Under the pieces are notes generated by a model that was not told the DNA's origin, made no database searches, and worked only from the letters and a program-made list of their open reading frames with translations. The position numbers and the translations under genes were made by a program. Shown here in pieces: positions 26,901-31,757 of a stretch of 64,000 nt of DNA (the first letter of the stretch is position 1; every line of letters starts with the position of its first letter). The stretch lies in NCBI GenBank assembly GCA_964020085.1, contig OZ026608.1:17093479-17157478 (forward strand). The letters are read 5' to 3'. This DNA is from Micromussa lordhowensis (Eukaryota; Cnidaria; Anthozoa; Scleractinia; Lobophylliidae).

Positions 26901-28723
26901 TTCTGGTAACGGTGGAAGAGACAGTCCTGTGGGAGAGGCGGGACAGATGACTGACCTTGAGGTATGCTATTTTTACCAATCCACACGACGTCGGAGAAAT
27001 TTGAAAACACAACAATCACCTGCCATTTTGGATTTGTGTTTGAGGAAAACTCGGGCAGGGAAATCGCATAATTATCGTGCTGTCATCGTTTTCGAAAAGC
27101 TTCGTTTTCAAAATGTTTTCCGTCTGCACTAAAACTCAAAGTTCCTCCTGGTTTGAAGAGCGTTTTCGAAAAGTTCCGTTTTCGTGACAGATTAGCTGCG
27201 TTTTCAAATTTCTCCGCCGTAGTCTGGACGGGGCCTTTGTTATGATTACTTTGCATTGTCTGTTTTTTCCTCTCGTTTGTTTTGTTTGTGTTTTCCTGAT
27301 CGTGAGGCTTTATCAACTAAAATTTATGTACCTCACTTCTCGACTCTGTCGCTTTCTAACAAGGTCCGTACAAATAGCTGACATGTTTCTATTTTCCTTT
27401 TTATTTCAGGGAAATCTTAAAACTCCTGGTGGTAAGCCACGAGAAAAACGCGCCCCTAAACCAAGAAAAGTCGTCAAGGGCCGAAAAACGCCGCCAGCTG
27501 GACAGGCAAAGGCGAAGACGAAATCAAAGGGAAAGAGACCTAAGAAGAAAATAATATCCTTTAATTTATGTTCTTTCGTTCTTTAACATGTTTTCTTATA
27601 TGGCTACAAAAGTACACGCACTCTGATTGGCTGCTGAGCGGGCATTATTTTCTTATAATGACCGGGCATTATGAAATTTTTTCTCGGCTCGACGGCTCTT
27701 TTGAGTTGTGAGTAAAAAACTATGTGCGCGTGGGCGAAAACAACAGAAAAGATGGACAAAGTACTACTATATTTTCAATAACTGAGAGAAAAACTAGCAC
27801 ACAGATACTTCTTTAGTATGAGCGATGAAGAAAGCCGTAGCGCGCGCATGCGGATGTGGAAAATTACTTGCAGTGTTCAGTTTATTATATTCTTTTCAAG
27901 AATAGCGCTAAAAAGGCCATATAATAAATAACTTATTAACCTCGTCCGTTCGGTCATTACAGGGAAATCTCAGACCTCGGCCTTATACATCAAGGACTCG
28001 GTCTGAGATTTCCCTGTAATAACCTCACTCTCGGTTAATAAGTAGTATAAAATAAAGTTTGGGCATTAACGGAGTCACTGACCATATCATTCCCGGTCGG
28101 TCGGTCGCAGCGTGAAGCGGGATGGGAGGGCCGGGGGAACTCTCTAAATGTTTTGGAAATAAAAGTAGCTGTTAAAAATCGGGGGGGTGGGTGGGTTTAA
28201 AATCCAATTTCAGCGAATACGATCCAAATAAGCTCCAATCGAGTACACATACAGCGATATTGTATAGCTAGTTATTTATACAGTAGAATACCTGCTTGAC
28301 AGGCTGGCACACTTCACGCGAAACTGTTTCGCTCTTTTGTCCCGTAAGGCTGGTTTTCACTAGCGCATAAGCATAAGCCGACATACACAGACGCAGTTAG
28401 ATGTTGGAAATTTTCCTAACAAAAAGTGTTAGTTATCAGCATCTTACTGCGTCTGCGTACGTCGGCTTATGCTTATGCTTATGTGCTAGTGAGAACCAGC
28501 CTTAGGATGTATTGGTGTTTAGCATCGCTGTATATTTGTACTCGGCACAACTCCTAAAAATATACAGCAATACTACACACCACCTAACACCATCTAAAAA
28601 GATATATGTACGTCTATAATAAATGAACCATTTATGGTCTTTAACGGTGTAAACGCATCCATAGATTTGGATCCGAGTCTGTTGGAAGAGAGTGACGAAG
28701 ATGTCGACTTCCTCTGCCAGTGA
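1521..28723 (+). CDS. NIPBL: NIPBL (Nipped-B/SCC2) cohesin loader, 3' part, 35 exons
   Basis: The product with MAU2/SCC4 loads the cohesin ring on chromatin in the nucleus. Joined exons: 1521-1601, 1967-2067, 2339-2480, 5280-5362, 5890-6025, 6509-6652, 6830-6877, 7178-7267, 7435-7643, 8529-8631, 9006-9104, 9329-9475, 10295-10429, 10563-10664, 10907-10957, 11484-11592, 12303-12442, 13424-13564, 14052-14145, 14707-14852, 15237-15327, 16341-16447, 16980-17046, 18278-18344, 18971-19106, 20154-20261, 21284-21340, 21840-21980, 22308-22454, 24070-24172, 24882-24996, 25555-25714, 26851-26961, 27410-27553, 28655-28723. They total 3924 nt, in frame, 1307 residues plus stop. Segments such as STSVREAAVELIGRFVL and YFTKHSDEEV match the HEAT-repeat body of vertebrate NIPBL almost word for word. 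The tail after the HEAT region is short: a Lys/Arg-rich exon, then an acidic end (EESDEDVDFLCQ). The longer C-terminus I recall for human isoform A is not evident. The N-terminal half (MAU2-binding region) is left of the window. Confidence 0.96.
1967..2067 (+). CDS. NIPBL: NIPBL exon n2
   Basis: Acceptor cttggcag, donor gtttgc; starts in phase 0 and ends with two bases of an Arg codon. It reads ILEDIFASLARLPGSKR, a highly conserved NIPBL helix. Confidence 0.94.
2339..2480 (+). CDS. NIPBL: NIPBL exon n3
   Basis: Acceptor atcctcag, donor gtaagc; one base completes the Arg codon, then 47 codons. It contains IQMVTALVLQLIQCSV followed by an acidic linker. Confidence 0.94.
2496..3240. mobile_element. 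Non-autonomous DNA element with tandem core, copy 1
   Basis: It begins with cagtgctttcaataagattt and ends with an inverted counterpart (attgaaagtattgctt). It shares its edges with the shorter copy at 3331-3512. The interior carries a 103-bp tandem duplication (units starting at 2722 and 2825, both with gcgggcgcccaaagctt). No transposase frame is present. Confidence 0.6.
3331..3512. mobile_element. Short MITE, copy 2 of the same family
   Basis: This 182-bp copy has terminal inverted repeats cagtgctttcaa / ttgaaagcactg. Its inner sequence contains mirrored cacccgccgg and gctctggcgggtgccgg stretches, like the edges of the copy at 2496-3240. Confidence 0.65.
3822..4127. mobile_element. Hairpin MITE with tcgcgtgatag arms
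   Basis: Bases 3822-3924 fold into one long hairpin: caattagattat and gatttctatcgcg pair with their complements around a GC-rich loop. The flanking part repeats tagtataaatctactag in inverted form at its far end (about 3929 and 4108). A diverged relative lies at 12514-12711. Confidence 0.65.
4307..4898. mobile_element. Large foldback element, about 250-bp arms
   Basis: The left end taaggtggctcaaaacag is mirrored by ctgttttgagccacctta at 4881-4898. The two arms stay complementary for most of their length with scattered mismatches; the centre lies around 4580-4640. There is no open frame. A single-stranded copy would form a very long hairpin. Confidence 0.8.
4910..5070. mobile_element. Palindromic MITE
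   Basis: The left arm acaagtttctatgggtta is mirrored by the right arm ending agaaacttgt. The centre is a GC-richer loop around 4985. It sits a few bases from the larger foldback at 4307-4898. Confidence 0.65.
5280..5362 (+). CDS. NIPBL: NIPBL exon n4
   Basis: Acceptor accattcag, donor gtaaga; ends with two bases of a Lys codon. It contains ENALRTAQNFLSMFLNK, a conserved NIPBL segment. Confidence 0.93.
5890..6025 (+). CDS. NIPBL: NIPBL exon n5
   Basis: Acceptor tcattgtag, donor gtaagt; one base plus 45 codons. It contains DYRPLFENFLQDLL and WPAAEVLLTLLGRLL. Confidence 0.95.
6112..6288. mobile_element. hAT-like MITE (caggggtttcattaac ends)
   Basis: Terminal inverted repeats caggggtttcattaac / gttaatgaaacccctg enclose 177 bp. 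CAGGGG termini are typical of hAT superfamily elements. Partial relatives occur at about 8740-8870 and 10050-10215. Confidence 0.65.
6509..6652 (+). CDS. NIPBL: NIPBL exon n6
   Basis: Acceptor ttttgtag, donor gtacta; 48 codons, phase 0 to 0. It contains IDYLGVVAAHLRKDAV, nearly identical to vertebrate NIPBL. Confidence 0.95.
6830..6877 (+). CDS. NIPBL: NIPBL exon n7 (48 nt, acidic)
   Basis: Acceptor ttttattag, donor gtaagt; 16 codons in phase 0 reading QLGEVSDDSSDEVSHL. It is a short acidic linker and could be alternatively spliced, since its loss keeps the frame. Confidence 0.8.
7015..7077 (+). repeat. (AAT)n microsatellite
   Basis: About 60 bp of ata/taa units with two interruptions, inside the intron between exons n7 and n8. 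Confidence 0.95.
7178..7267 (+). CDS. NIPBL: NIPBL exon n8
   Basis: T-rich tract then ataag acceptor, donor gtagtt; 30 codons, phase 0 to 0, starting DERSDKRNQILQKAV. It fits between the neighbouring exons and the family alignment. Confidence 0.85.
7435..7643 (+). CDS. NIPBL: NIPBL exon n9
   Basis: Acceptor attcatag, donor gtgaat; ends with two bases of an Arg codon. It starts FARQFFLAQWIRD, matching the conserved FYIAQWFRD segment. Confidence 0.93.
7870..8117 (+). mobile_element. tRNA-derived SINE
   Basis: The head resembles a tRNA: ggatagcacagtggtgagag matches box A and ggtttgattcc matches box B. A non-tRNA body with gggttttctccgggttcccc and an A/T-rich end follows. It lies in the intron between n9 and n10. 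Confidence 0.8.
8529..8631 (+). CDS. NIPBL: NIPBL exon n10
   Basis: Acceptor ctttccag, donor gtatgg; one base plus 34 codons, ending SFSRSFDAYLSQ, cognate to vertebrate FAQSFDIYLTQ. Confidence 0.93.
9006..9104 (+). CDS. NIPBL: NIPBL exon n11
   Basis: Acceptor tgcacag, donor gtaaga; 33 codons, phase 0 to 0. It contains ILRVLNESAVAIRTKAMK and ADPSILSR, a HEAT repeat of NIPBL. Confidence 0.96.
9329..9475 (+). CDS. NIPBL: NIPBL exon n12
   Basis: Acceptor tgtttag, donor gtgagt; 49 codons. It contains STSVREAAVELIGRFVL and YYDMIIERIL, the best conserved HEAT repeats of the loader. Confidence 0.97.
9537..9758. mobile_element. hAT-like MITE (cagggcttaaaaa ends)
   Basis: It starts cagggcttaaaaa and ends tttcaagccctt in inverted form, with internal gggcaagt words in both orientations. 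Similar gggcaagt-rich sequence recurs at about 46220-46670 in a CPLANE1 intron. Confidence 0.55.
10295..10429 (+). CDS. NIPBL: NIPBL exon n13
   Basis: Acceptor ttgacag, donor gtaata; 45 codons. It contains GISVRKRVIKILRDICI and RRICDEEGIK. Confidence 0.97.
10563..10664 (+). CDS. NIPBL: NIPBL exon n14
   Basis: Acceptor tttttttcag, donor gtgagt; 34 codons with KVFQQMWFTPLKND and MTDV. Confidence 0.95.
10907..10957 (+). CDS. NIPBL: NIPBL exon n15
   Basis: Acceptor ccaacacag, donor gtaagt; 17 codons ending GDWFEQLLEN, matching vertebrate DWFEQLLQN. Confidence 0.92.
11484..11592 (+). CDS. NIPBL: NIPBL exon n16
   Basis: Acceptor ttttgtag, donor gtaagc; starts LLHNEEDS and ends with one base of an Ala codon. 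It matches the vertebrate LLKSEEDS segment. Confidence 0.93.
11907..12196 (+). mobile_element. SINE with class II (Ser/Leu-like) tRNA head
   Basis: The head ggtggcgtggccgagtggtc is a class II tRNA box A. A gagttcaactcc box B-like word follows at about 12008, then an unrelated body and a 3' tail ending ttattattatattattatt. The tail and the body argue for a SINE rather than a working tRNA. Confidence 0.75.
12303..12442 (+). CDS. NIPBL: NIPBL exon n17
   Basis: Acceptor ttgttgtag, donor gtaagt; two bases plus 46 codons. It contains KIKPQLLVKHAMTLQPYL, close to the vertebrate sequence. Confidence 0.97.
12514..12711. mobile_element. Diverged relative of the 3822-4127 hairpin element
   Basis: It starts aacaattattagattattcg and repeats gatttctatcgcgtgatag and gagtagcgtagccaatc from the element at 3822-4127. 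One side of the hairpin is lost. Confidence 0.6.
13424..13564 (+). CDS. NIPBL: NIPBL exon n18
   Basis: Acceptor ggttttgtag, donor gtagga; 47 codons with LELVVPLMEHPSETFLASL, an almost invariant NIPBL block. Confidence 0.97.
14052..14145 (+). CDS. NIPBL: NIPBL exon n19
   Basis: Acceptor tatttcag, donor gtaagt; 31 codons plus one base. It contains SCLGAVVNKVTHNIRLV. Confidence 0.95.
14707..14852 (+). CDS. NIPBL: NIPBL exon n20
   Basis: Acceptor gattattag, donor gtaagc; two bases plus 48 codons with LLRSLFTLGLLCKQFDFD. Confidence 0.96.
15237..15327 (+). CDS. NIPBL: NIPBL exon n21
   Basis: Acceptor tttaagcag, donor gtaaga; 30 codons plus one base. It contains YFTKHSDEEVCQKAITGLG. Confidence 0.95.
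15667..16071. mobile_element. MITE with perfect 26-bp arms
   Basis: Bases 15674-15699 and 16035-16060 are perfect inverted copies (core gcagaaacgtgagaggac). About 335 bp of A/T-rich sequence lies between them, with no open frame. Confidence 0.75.
16341..16447 (+). CDS. NIPBL: NIPBL exon n22
   Basis: Acceptor tctcttcag, donor gtaggt; two bases plus 35 codons with MRYGELLLKGEAKDLY, cognate to the vertebrate MFEQEVKNLY region. Confidence 0.92.
16980..17046 (+). CDS. NIPBL: NIPBL exon n23
   Basis: Acceptor ttttgtaag, donor gtaagg; starts VLKNLQTHLLEEEKRL, matching vertebrate VLKNLQTYLQEED. Ends with one base of an Arg codon. Confidence 0.93.
17155..17605. mobile_element. Palindromic MITE interrupted by a SINE
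   Basis: The left half (to about 17262, ending ggggtgtttgga) and the right half (from about 17554, tatgtggtcaaacattgtc) together match the intact palindromic elements at 21522-21670 and 56880-57017. The SINE at 17265-17553 splits them. Confidence 0.7.
17265..17553 (-). mobile_element. tRNA-derived SINE, minus strand, nested in a MITE
   Basis: On the minus strand the head reads gcatcgcggctgagtggtca and then box B gggttcgagtctcg (17460-17535). The body follows and ends in a taat-rich tail near 17265-17285. Confidence 0.75.
17854..18165. mobile_element. hAT-like MITE (cagggttcgtaca ends)
   Basis: Perfect 13-bp terminal inverted repeats cagggttcgtaca / tgtacgaaccctg enclose repeats of tcatggaaaa and cctggaaagtcatgg. 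The same word set is a widespread hAT-type MITE in animal genomes as I recall it. Confidence 0.75.
18278..18344 (+). CDS. NIPBL: NIPBL exon n24
   Basis: Acceptor tactgtag, donor gtaagt; two bases, 21 codons, then two bases. It is charged (KAEKEKENQHLKELGD), matching vertebrate KVAKQEDLKEMGD. Confidence 0.9.
18653..18797. mobile_element. Palindromic MITE, caaacactcgagacag family
   Basis: Inverted arms atatataaacacgagagac and gtctcgagtgtttgatata frame a hairpin of about 145 bp with tatttttgacg near the centre. One of five copies in the window. Confidence 0.75.
18971..19106 (+). CDS. NIPBL: NIPBL exon n25
   Basis: Acceptor tttctgcag, donor gttggt; one base plus 45 codons. It contains MQVYLKSVLESFLHPQPSVR and ILRQGLVHPVQ. 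Confidence 0.95.
19170..19761. mobile_element. Non-autonomous PIF/Harbinger-like element with TAA target duplication
   Basis: It starts gggcctgtttacatg and ends catgtaaacaggccc, and is flanked on both sides by TAA (19167-19169 and 19762-19764). The 3-bp TAA duplication fits the TWA preference of Harbinger elements. Sub-terminal ggtggggtaacccgcct words recur at least five times. No transposase is encoded. Confidence 0.75.
20154..20261 (+). CDS. NIPBL: NIPBL exon n26
   Basis: Acceptor ttttctgcag, donor gttggt; 36 codons with CVPYLIAIGTDEEQQMR and LSEIDSKYSMFVQ. Confidence 0.96.
20387..20577. mobile_element. MITE with ggccctgtccacacg ends
   Basis: The left arm ggccctgtccacacgtatcc and the right arm ending gcgtggacggggcc are inverted copies. 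Both also contain ttttgaatccg and gttgcggattcaaaaat. Length 191 bp, no frame. Confidence 0.75.
20810..20925. mobile_element. Hairpin MITE with aacaattatt ends
   Basis: Arms acaattattccactcgcg and gggataattgt flank an inner palindrome built on ggatatgagatgat / atcatctcatatcc. GC-rich loop around 20865. Confidence 0.75.
21284..21340 (+). CDS. NIPBL: NIPBL exon n27 (57 nt)
   Basis: Acceptor caattttag, donor gtttgt; 19 codons starting MKALAGIKMSFELQRLV, cognate to MKAVAGMKMSYQVQQA. Confidence 0.94.
21522..21670. mobile_element. Palindromic MITE, caaacactcgagacag family
   Basis: Arms gatatatcaaacactcaag and ttcgtgtttgatatatt are inverted copies. The interior has accacatttccaaacacct and its mirror. 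Same family as 18653-18797. Confidence 0.75.
21840..21980 (+). CDS. NIPBL: NIPBL exon n28
   Basis: Acceptor attccacag, donor gtaggg; 47 codons with IRGFRKDTNQCLLSHLYSII and SMLRIFDD. Confidence 0.95.
22308..22454 (+). CDS. NIPBL: NIPBL exon n29
   Basis: Acceptor cttatgtag, donor gtaagt; 49 codons with LLLYVADNMAHFPYSVHEEP and IYHIDNILSV, conserved in all loaders. Confidence 0.96.
22857..23205. mobile_element. Interspersed repeat with tcgtccacac / gtgtggacgg edges
   Basis: It shares gcgttttcgaaaag, ccgttttcgtgac and catttgtgtttgag with the repeat at 26975-27237, showing two copies of one non-coding family. The edges carry inverted gtccacac words. Confidence 0.6.
23206..24069 (+). other. NIPBL intron segment with a Ser-rich fragment and an inverted tgacgtcatatgcgc pair
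   Basis: Gene-free except for a short plus-strand frame (23622-23751) reading MSSSSNSSSSSSESEVDDSF. It is bracketed by inverted copies of tgacgtcatatgcgc (about 23557 and 23717), so it is probably part of a mobile sequence. Confidence 0.45.
24070..24172 (+). CDS. NIPBL: NIPBL exon n30 (acidic)
   Basis: Acceptor ttttaacag, donor gtaggt; 34 codons plus one base. It reads AMTSKVTPPVEGVDN and then NEFEEEETFESVL, an acidic linker at the place of the serine/acidic linker of vertebrate NIPBL. Confidence 0.85.
24583..24805. mobile_element. MITE with 33-bp inverted ends
   Basis: The left end agggagcttaagcaaaggcg is mirrored by cgcctttgcttaagctccct, and the arms continue through tttttgagcgacg. Length 223 bp, ending 76 bp before exon n31. 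Confidence 0.8.
24882..24996 (+). CDS. NIPBL: NIPBL exon n31
   Basis: Acceptor cttgtattcag, donor gtaaga; two bases, 37 codons, two bases. It contains GCLLLLHLKQHLKEMYAFSD, matching vertebrate ILLLLMLKQHLKNLCGFSD. Confidence 0.95.
25230..25484. mobile_element. MITE with cctctattagcagactgttcac ends
   Basis: The left end contains ctctattagcagactgttca and the right end tgaacagtctaacatatagagg, imperfect inverted copies about 250 bp apart. GC-rich interior, no convincing frame. Confidence 0.65.
25555..25714 (+). CDS. NIPBL: NIPBL exon n32
   Basis: Acceptor tgtttttag, donor gtaaga; one base plus 53 codons with KYSPSEPTKAYDKTVSRKVG and QLVRDYLE. Confidence 0.96.
26331..26490. mobile_element. Palindromic MITE
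   Basis: aattgacgtcagtttttcat is mirrored by aaaaactgacatcaattt, and the inner arms tttcgtcatcacat and atgtgatgacgaaat also pair around a ggatcc-containing loop. Confidence 0.75.
26851..26961 (+). CDS. NIPBL: NIPBL exon n33
   Basis: Acceptor tcttcggcag, donor gtatgc; 37 codons starting FKYLMMKLDPSEED, cognate to vertebrate FKLLMEHLDPDEEE. Acidic/Ser-rich after that. Confidence 0.92.
26975..27237. mobile_element. Second copy of the 22857-23205 repeat family
   Basis: Shares gcgttttcgaaaag, ttttcgtgacagatta and catttgtgtttgag with the copy at 22857-23205, and has ccacacgacg / gtctggacgg edges. It begins 13 bp after exon n33. Confidence 0.6.
27410..27553 (+). CDS. NIPBL: NIPBL exon n34 (basic tail), U12-type donor
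   Basis: Acceptor tttatttcag; 48 codons, phase 0. Very basic: KPREKRAPKPRKVVKGRK and later KGKRPKKKI. No GT donor is available after KKKI; instead the intron starts atatcctttaa, the U12 AT-AC consensus. If the intron is retained, translation would stop at 27586 after a short hydrophobic tail. Confidence 0.85.
27931..28044. mobile_element. Palindromic MITE inside the AT-AC intron
   Basis: Arms acttattaacctcg and aggttattaca-type mirror words; the core cagggaaatctcagacc is repeated inverted as ggtctgagatttccctg. Length about 114 bp. Confidence 0.75.
28345..28504. mobile_element. MITE with taaggctggttttcact ends
   Basis: The left end taaggctggttttcactag is mirrored by ctagtgagaaccagcctta, and the arms continue through gcataagcataagccgac. 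Fragments of the same family lie at about 36308-36350 and 37800-37900. Confidence 0.8.
28655..28723 (+). CDS. NIPBL: NIPBL terminal exon n35
   Basis: Follows the AC acceptor in phase 0 and reads ASIDLDPSLLEESDEDVDF then LCQ and tga (28721-28723). The dense acidic coding character and the exact frame match to exon n34 support it. It has no AG acceptor that would give the same frame. Confidence 0.8.
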   Translation, partial: ASIDLDPSLLEESDEDVDFLCQ

Positions 28724-31700
28724 AGCGGTGGCCACTGAATTCCAAGACTTTTGAAATTAACTTAGAAAGATCAATGAAGTTCAATTGGGGAATTTTTAAA
28801 TCGCGAAAATTATTGACCAGAAGTTATTGTTATAAGATTGCAATTGGATACAGGCAGGCATTTTTATAGTTCTGTTGTATTTTACATCAACTCTTTATTT
28901 CATTGTACATAGGTACTTTTTACGGCATAGAAGATCATACATTATTAAAGTAGATACGGTTATTTATTGTGCAAGCTACGTCAACTTTGTACATCCTGCT
29001 AACCTTGTACTAATTTGTATTCACGTTTAACTTTGCCTTCAGTTGTGTAACGGTTAACTTTGCAGTGCTGGAAGACTACCCTTTACTATAGTCAAATCCC
29101 AAAGTTTGAGTACATTTTGCAGGAGGCAGTTATATCCCCTTATCTACAAGCAAACGTTTGCTCTCCAGTTGCAGTTTGACTAATTTATGGTGCTTTTTTC
29201 AGTAGTGACAATACCTTTTCTCCAAAATCTACCGGGCCATACCTCAACGGAAGTCAAGTTATATCAGTGATATTCTAACACCAGTTTCAAAATTATGAAC
29301 GAGTAGGAGAGGCATTTTAAATTACAAGAATCAATCCAGTTCGTGTTTTTTTTAAATAAGTAAACTGCTACAGCTGAACGAACAGCCCTCTTTATCAAAG
29401 TTCAGTAAGTTAAAAAGTTTTGTATTTATTTTATCATTGTGTTAATGTTTTTAGATTTTGTGATGTACATAAAAGACGGGGGTAAATATGGAATTTATTT
29501 TAGCTTTTTAAACGTTTGCTTGCGAGATAACAAGGTCGGGTACATTACTGAAGTAACCGTAATTCCTCTTCTTCACGTTTGTTACTGTTCCTTTCTCAGT
29601 GTACAAATTCTCCTGCTGATGTCCATACATTTCTTTTTATACTGGCTGGGAGAAGTTAATTGTACATCGAACATTCGCGTACATCATTCATCATTGATCA
29701 TATCGTTCCTTCTCACCATAGTTATTAGAGGGAAATGGTTAAGAAACACGGCAAAGTTCTTTGTTGTTTGTTTTTGTTGGCTATTTACAGTAGGTGGTTA
29801 TGTGTGCTAATACAACTGACCAACATAAGCATTGCGGTTATGTAATTCATGCATAGTCAATGAACGTCAATCAAAAGATGTGCAAGGACCTTTCAACGTA
29901 AATCTTGGCCTGTTTGTTTGCTTCTTTGATGTTTACCGGGATTCTTAACTATTTTCCTCTATTAACGATGTTCTCGCGACAAGTATGTTCTCTTAGGCTG
30001 AGTATAAGTATCAAATGACTCCTTATGAGCGTTTTAACAACTCATTACAGAAATACCCTCAACATCGAACTCGGATGATTTAGGAACGAAACAATTGCAA
30101 TTGTAACCATTTTCTATTAAGCTTTATGTAGCTTTGGGTTTTTCACAAAGTGCACAACGTGTAGGAAAAAGTAAACGGAAGCTGTTGTCATTGTAAAAAA
30201 AATAACCAGTGAACGTGAAATAACTGAATATTCCAAACGTATCGCAGTCTTGGCATTACTTGTATGAAAGACGCAGCAACGCTGTACTTATTAAAACATC
30301 TAATATTTGAATACTTGTCTGTTCAGTCGTGGAAGTAGATTCACAACTGGCCCGCTTCACTTTCCCGCCTTATCCTGTAGACATGTTCCCTTGTGGTAGA
30401 TAGGGTTGGAAGAACTAGGCCCAAGCAATAGGTTGCCAACGATGAGAGCCAGCAGGTAGGACACGGTGAAGGTTGGGAATATATAGGGGACCCTTCCCCG
30501 AAAGCCTCTCTGCTGTACTTCCTCCTCTGTGTCTTAATTCTGAAAGTCTCTTCGCAGGCTCTGTCAATCTGCCTTCAGACACTTTTGTCTTGAGTTCCTC
30601 GAGATCGCAAACAAAAGTATTAACCACGGGGGATTTGAAAAAGCCCGAACCCAAGTGGGTCGCCCAGGGGAAAGACACGGCCGTTCTCGCACACTGAAGC
30701 TCGAGTCTGTGGACAGATTACGGCTATATCCACCTAGGGGAGGAGAAGAGGGAAGCTTCGCCCAAAGTTGGGTTGGAACTGGTAGCTGAGCGAATTTCTG
30801 ATTCTTTAATACTCTCCCATTAATGTGGGAAGCGTCCATATTCTGGGCCTCTGTTTGTTCTTTGGATTGGGTCGTCTTCTAAGTTTATTCTAAAAGTCGG
30901 TAAATTTCTTTTCTTGCATAACACGAATGTAATCAGATTTCACTCGCTTTAAAGAGCGACTTCGTGTATTAGTAGCATTTGTATTGATATGTGCATACTC
31001 TCGGGAGAAATAAATAAAAGGCAAACAAAGTTGGTGGCGGTGAAGTGAAACACTTCACTATTTAGACAATAGATCGTTTTCACGTGACGTCATCACTTTC
31101 TAAAATATTAAACTAAAGATCCACCGAAGTTTTCATCCTCATCAGGTATAAGAGGTGACATATTTATATCTGTTTACAACTTTACAGCTCAATAGCGTGC
31201 TTCGTTTGGAAACCAGAGCATTTTGAATTTCCGGGTTATGGAGGTGCGTGACACAAGGCTACGATCAAATTTGTTGAAAAATATATACTTATCTCATGAT
31301 TTTGAGCCCTGTTAAAAGCTAGAGCATTAGAAAAAGTGCTTATGTAAATACTTGTTTTTTCAGTACTGATAATCAGTCGCCTAGAAAGCCAAAGTAAGTT
31401 CCAGATGTTTACACTATTTTCCGGCCGCCATATTGGTGTACCATGGAGGTACACCAATATGGCGTTTTCATACTGGGCTCTGTAAATTTCTGCGAAACGT
31501 TTCGACGAATATCTGAAGTTTGGTGAAACGCACAGGGCTAAAACTTGGAGAAGTATCTTATTTTTTTTATCTTCTATAACATCACAATTTCTCAGCCTTT
31601 TCCACTGGATAGTTTTCGATTTATTTTTTTATTGCGTGACAGTGAAAACGATCTATAGCCTCCTGCTGTCTCCATTTGGCTCGGAAATATATGCTCTCGG

Positions 31701-31725
31701 AAAACTGTTCGTTTTTCGGAACAGA

Positions 31726-31757
<32 letters not shown>

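Larger units (their letters stand above)
27554..28654 (+). other. NIPBL: Predicted U12-type AT-AC intron of NIPBL
   Basis: The 5' end is ATATCCTTT (27554-27562), an exact match to the U12 AT-AC donor consensus. The 3' end is AC at 28653-28654. A branch-site match TCTTTAAC lies at 28638-28645, with the presumed branch A about 10 nt from the splice site. There is no polypyrimidine tract, as expected for U12 introns. The intron also contains hairpin MITEs at 27931-28044 and 28345-28504. Confidence 0.85.

Noticed and set aside
27242..27586. NIPBL ending at the stop codon 27586
   Set aside because: The last 11 codons (after KKKI) lose all coding character. The AT-AC signals and the in-frame acidic exon at 28655 explain the end better. 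Kept only as an intron-retention form.
29439..29810. 123-codon hydrophobic frame after NIPBL
   Set aside because: T-rich sequence gives Phe/Leu/Val-rich frames by chance; no splice sites, no family, and it lies in the probable 3' UTR.
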